A stretch of 64,000 nucleotides of DNA from Mesocentrotus franciscanus (taxonomy: Eukaryota > Echinodermata > Echinoidea > Camarodonta > Strongylocentrotidae): positions 6,476,272 through 6,540,271 of the forward strand of contig CP137675.1 in NCBI GenBank assembly GCA_037976565.1, written 5' to 3'. Under the pieces are notes generated by a model, which did no database searches, had not been told where the DNA came from, and saw only the letters and a list, made by a program, of their open reading frames with translations. Positions 60,340-64,000 of the stretch are shown one piece after another. Both the position numbers and the translations under genes were made by a program. How positions within the stretch are numbered: position 1 is the stretch's first letter; every line of letters starts with the position of its first letter.

Positions 60340-61060
60340 TGAGACGCGGTTTGGCAGACGACGTAAAGAAAGTGAAACTCAGCACTCGAAGAAATCAAAA
60401 TTTGCGGTGGTAGATTTTAAAGAAGTCAAATGGACCGCCGAGTAGACGACACTGGTGCCGGCACTGGTGGTTTGCATTCAATGTAATGAAATTAGTTTTT
60501 GCTGCGATGTAGAAGGAAAGTCGTGTTTACTCAGGTAAAAGACAGCTCCTTTCCTTTTGAAAAGTTCAGAAAAAAGGCACTGTTTTCCCAGCGTTAAAGT
60601 ATTTAAAGTCAGTGCTGTCATGACCAGCGGTAGTTTGCAATCTTCATTAGACGTCCTCGGACGGACGGACAGGCGTGGTGTAAAGATGTACGCCAACGCG
60701 GTTTTCCCGCACCGACTGGTAGAGCATGATACGTACAGAAAAGAAAGCTCGTCGTCTGCGAGCTGCTCCAGCCACGCAGCGCAGCACGTACAGTTAATAT
60801 GTAGTGGGAAAACACTCGCGAATCCGTGGGTAAATGTCATCCATCTAGTCATTCATTCATTCAAATACGCTTTTAGGAGAATGCTATTAATTGTGTCGCC
60901 CGCGTTTGAGCTGAAGGCGGGTTTCGAGTCTGCTTATTCGGGAATTAATAGTGGTAGATCTACCACACTCGCTGACACAGGAGTGTGTATGGGTGGGTGT
61001 GTGTGCTTCGTGAGTGTGCGTTGGAGTGTCTGTGCGTGAAGGGTGATGCGTGCAGTACGA
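60340..61060. promoter_or_regulatory. GC- and CpG-richer block, possible promoter or 5' exon
   Basis: This stretch is richer in C, G and CpG than the neighbours, especially 60640-60830 (for example GACGTCCTCGGACGGACGGA). It could hold a promoter or non-coding first exon of the minus-strand gene at 57 kb or of a gene beyond the window. A 160-codon plus-strand frame through it has no recognisable motif. Confidence 0.25.
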
Positions 61061-61442
61061 GCTTGTCTTGAGTATTGTATTGTCTGTGCTCCCTTGGTAT
61101 TTGATATTCTGATTGAATGGAATTAAAACACATTCATCATTATACTCATATCATTTCCGTATGCTTGAGTGAGGATTGTCGGGTAACGATTGGTGTCTAG
61201 CGCCTAACTGAAAGGGTGAAGGAAATGCCTTCACGATACTTAATGTTGGTGGAAGATAATCGATTGTTCTGTTACTATGGAATAAACCAAACTTAATGAT
61301 TACAAAAACAGCATTAAGGCTCATATAATATAAAGGATACATCAAACCTCGGATTCCCTACTTTTCTTTTTCTTTTATTAAGATGTATTATGTACCTGAG
61401 ATGTTTATTTATGAAACGCATAAAATTGATATGCATATTAAG
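61061..61442. other. AT-rich DNA up to the gap
   Basis: No gene or element is supported. Confidence 0.45.
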
Positions 61443-61942
61443 NNNNNNNNNNNNNNNNNNNNNNNNNNNNNNNNNNNNNNNNNNNNNNNNNNNNNNNNNN
61501 NNNNNNNNNNNNNNNNNNNNNNNNNNNNNNNNNNNNNNNNNNNNNNNNNNNNNNNNNNNNNNNNNNNNNNNNNNNNNNNNNNNNNNNNNNNNNNNNNNNN
61601 NNNNNNNNNNNNNNNNNNNNNNNNNNNNNNNNNNNNNNNNNNNNNNNNNNNNNNNNNNNNNNNNNNNNNNNNNNNNNNNNNNNNNNNNNNNNNNNNNNNN
61701 NNNNNNNNNNNNNNNNNNNNNNNNNNNNNNNNNNNNNNNNNNNNNNNNNNNNNNNNNNNNNNNNNNNNNNNNNNNNNNNNNNNNNNNNNNNNNNNNNNNN
61801 NNNNNNNNNNNNNNNNNNNNNNNNNNNNNNNNNNNNNNNNNNNNNNNNNNNNNNNNNNNNNNNNNNNNNNNNNNNNNNNNNNNNNNNNNNNNNNNNNNNN
61901 NNNNNNNNNNNNNNNNNNNNNNNNNNNNNNNNNNNNNNNNNN
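61443..61942. other. Assembly gap, 500 N
   Basis: Exactly 500 undetermined bases, a round placeholder size. The 11 bases TGCATATTAAG stand immediately before it and again immediately after it. Confidence 0.99.
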
Positions 61943-63690
61943 TGCATATTAAGCTTTTCGAATGTTTAAAGTCCTATTAAAAGGGCACTTATCGTTTCCC
62001 ATTCTTTTAAAACTACTTGGTCAATAGTCTTCATAATCCTCTTCTTAAAAAATAAAAAAATGTTCATACAGAGAAAACTCGAGGAATTCGAAGTAAAATT
62101 GCAAGCTGGATTCCAAGCAGGTCACTCAAAGCAAGATTAATTATGTAGATTGGAAACGAATCCTTAGCGGTATATGAAAAACATTGAGTGTGTAGAACAA
62201 GTAAAACAAATCCTTCGTCCATTATGCCGGAACCTCCATGGGAAATAAAAGGTTTTTACCAAATGAACCACCCTTTCACGAAGACAATAGTCAAGTTTTG
62301 CTGAACAAAACTGAAACGTTTTTATTTCTTCAATGCATTGCTTTATACTCTTAAGGTATCACATTAAGTTGATGTGATTACTCCAGAACTGAACAACAAG
62401 TGTAATGTCATAGTATGTGCATTCTTAGTTTAATAATCGTCTTTGCTTGATAGGAAAAGGACAGGAGATGATGTTGAAAGATTGGCATTTTATATTGGTT
62501 TTCATATTTGAAACTACTGATATAGCACGAATCTTTAAAAATTGATTCTTCAAAAACATTTGACAGAAAACAGCAGCGTATAGGATATAAAATTTCTGTC
62601 AAAGAAAAAAATCCTTTGCCATGCTTGTACCTTGCTATTGATTAATATGCACCGTTTCACCGAATCGTTTTGTAATATCTATCTTCGGATGAAATTACTT
62701 ATCCAGTATGACTTTATCATTTGCTCTTTCTTATTTCTTTTCTATATTCTTTGGACTAACGACGTCCAGACAACACTGTCTTATGAAGTGCAGAGAACAT
62801 TATGAGCGTTTGCCAACATTAAGTGTATAATGCACGAAAAAAGATATCAAATTAAACATTGAATAAACATCATAAAGTCAACTGGTCAAGGGCTCTTATA
62901 CTTTAATTCTATGTCGTGCTAACTTAGGTTATTCTTTCATGTTATCGTTTTTGTTTTTGTTTTTGTTTTTGTTTTTATTATAAACCAGACATGAAACCTC
63001 GTATTCTAACTGTAGGGGGAGATGACCCGAATTTGGTTTAATTCAGTAAAAGGGTCTATAACGACCTCTGTTTTACCCTTGGTGAGTGGTTCTTTTTATT
63101 TATTGTTTTGTACCGGAGGTTTACGGTTTATAAACAAAATAATGACAAGAATACAAACTGATGGTAGCTTTCAGCTTTCAAAAAAAAATCATACAAAAAA
63201 TCATACAAAACCATTTTATAAAGCTTTTTTTTTTCTTCTTCTTATAATCTTTCTTTCTACTTTTCCGTTACGTCTCCGTTTCGCTTCTAGTAGATAATGC
63301 CTGTTCTGTTGTGATTTCAAGAATTACGTAATGATGCTTGTGTAATATATACATCGTCTTTAATTGTATTAACCTTGTTTTTTGTCATTATTTTCTCCAT
63401 GTCTGACTTGGTATGTTACCTTTGTAACCCATGCAACCCTTCAGCAATTAGTGCAACTAGGGGAAACCCGTTGGGCAATCAACTAACCCGCAGGCAGTAC
63501 TTCAAGCTTTTTCCAAGAAAGGTCGAGTGTCAGCCATCACCTTTATTCCATGACTGTCACGTGATAGGTGCTCTATCTCAATGATCAATGGTAAGGTCCT
63601 GGATTAAGCATGAAGCATAAATCGGTGAATGGGGGTCTGGGATTAGCAACACTTCCCGAATATCAAATGCAAAGGATTTACTTTTTTAAA
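61943..63690. other. AT-rich DNA with a GTTTTT repeat
   Basis: A (GTTTTT)n run lies at about 62948-62977. No gene is supported. Confidence 0.5.
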
Positions 63691-64000
63691 GTGAATTGAA
63701 CTGAATAGAATTGAATTGGCATTCATCCAAAAGAAAAACACATGGCAGCCCAATGGCTGAATTGCATGGAGTTTACAAAGTAATATATATATAAAGTATA
63801 TACTTTTAAATCACTATCTAATGTACGATGCGAATTAAATACCATAGAATTGCCGAGAAGCGATTGTAGATTTAAAAATAAGTTTAGATTCTTTTTAATC
63901 CATCCCAGGGTAGAGCTGGAATTCATTCCCCATTTTACACTCATATCTTTAAAACAAACAACAAGGACAATTATGTCTTTTTTAATAAGGACGACATTGG
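63691..64000 (-). mobile_element. Possible LINE 3' fragment
   Basis: The plus strand has GTGAATTGAACTGAATAGAA and TTGAATTGG at its left edge. A 73-codon minus-strand frame runs into this edge, but I do not recognise reverse-transcriptase motifs in it. The call rests on the pentamer-like edge and AT-rich body and is weak. Confidence 0.25.

Noticed and set aside
60557..61039. 160-codon plus-strand gene
   Set aside because: The frame has no motif and ends in GT-rich low-complexity sequence; the CpG-richer base composition explains the lack of stops.
61383..61980. Frames of up to 196 codons across the N run
   Set aside because: They consist almost entirely of undetermined bases.

Overview
The window looks like animal nuclear DNA. 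It is AT-rich and intron-bearing, and crowded with microsatellites, short inverted-repeat elements, SINE-like sequences and one decayed LINE. The SINE tails, the TTAA- and 8-bp-target-site elements and the sigma-type glutathione transferase together suggest an echinoderm, most likely a sea urchin. That assignment is inference from repeat style and protein similarity recalled from memory; the species cannot be fixed from the sequence alone. Almost all long open frames here are artefacts of CT, TTC or TAC repeats.

Two host genes can be supported well. The first is a complete five-exon sigma-class glutathione S-transferase (hematopoietic prostaglandin D synthase-like) on the minus strand at 6560-9540. 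All four introns are GT-AG and the predicted protein has 211 residues. A 263-bp hAT-type miniature element sits in its first intron, and a 304-bp relative lies about 350 bp upstream of the start codon. The second is a large first coding exon on the minus strand at 56817-57866 (350 residues, then a consensus donor). It carries a basic, helical segment that resembles the Largen (PRR16)/INSYN1 family; its remaining exons would have to lie at lower coordinates and were not found. A short coding-like terminal exon at 12190-12278 (minus) is possible but unidentified.

The mobile DNA is the richest part. It includes three copies of one hAT-type MITE (9.0, 9.9 and 31.1 kb). A 733-bp TTAA-flanked inverted-repeat element lies at 37.8-38.5 kb. 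A 252-bp TA-flanked element at 35.5 kb has a truncated relative at 47.2 kb. A 179-bp near-perfect palindrome lies at 46.5 kb. There is a tRNA-headed SINE at 20.7 kb, and several SINE or LINE tails share an AGCGCTT hairpin. A minus-strand CR1/L2/Jockey-group LINE at about 41.9-45.7 kb has an uninterrupted endonuclease frame, a reverse-transcriptase region broken by several frameshifts, a pentamer 3' tail and a duplicated 5' block.

The rest is intergenic or intronic DNA with long CT/GA, TTC, GATA, TAC/TAA and GGA tracts and several local tandem duplications (100, 146, 188 and 194 bp periods). A 500-base gap at 61443-61942 has the same 11 bases on both edges. I found no CRISPR array, no rRNA, no functional tRNA and no prokaryotic or viral gene set. 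Nothing here amounts to a clearly new multi-gene system; the most interesting items are the small inverted-repeat elements and the Largen/INSYN1-like exon.
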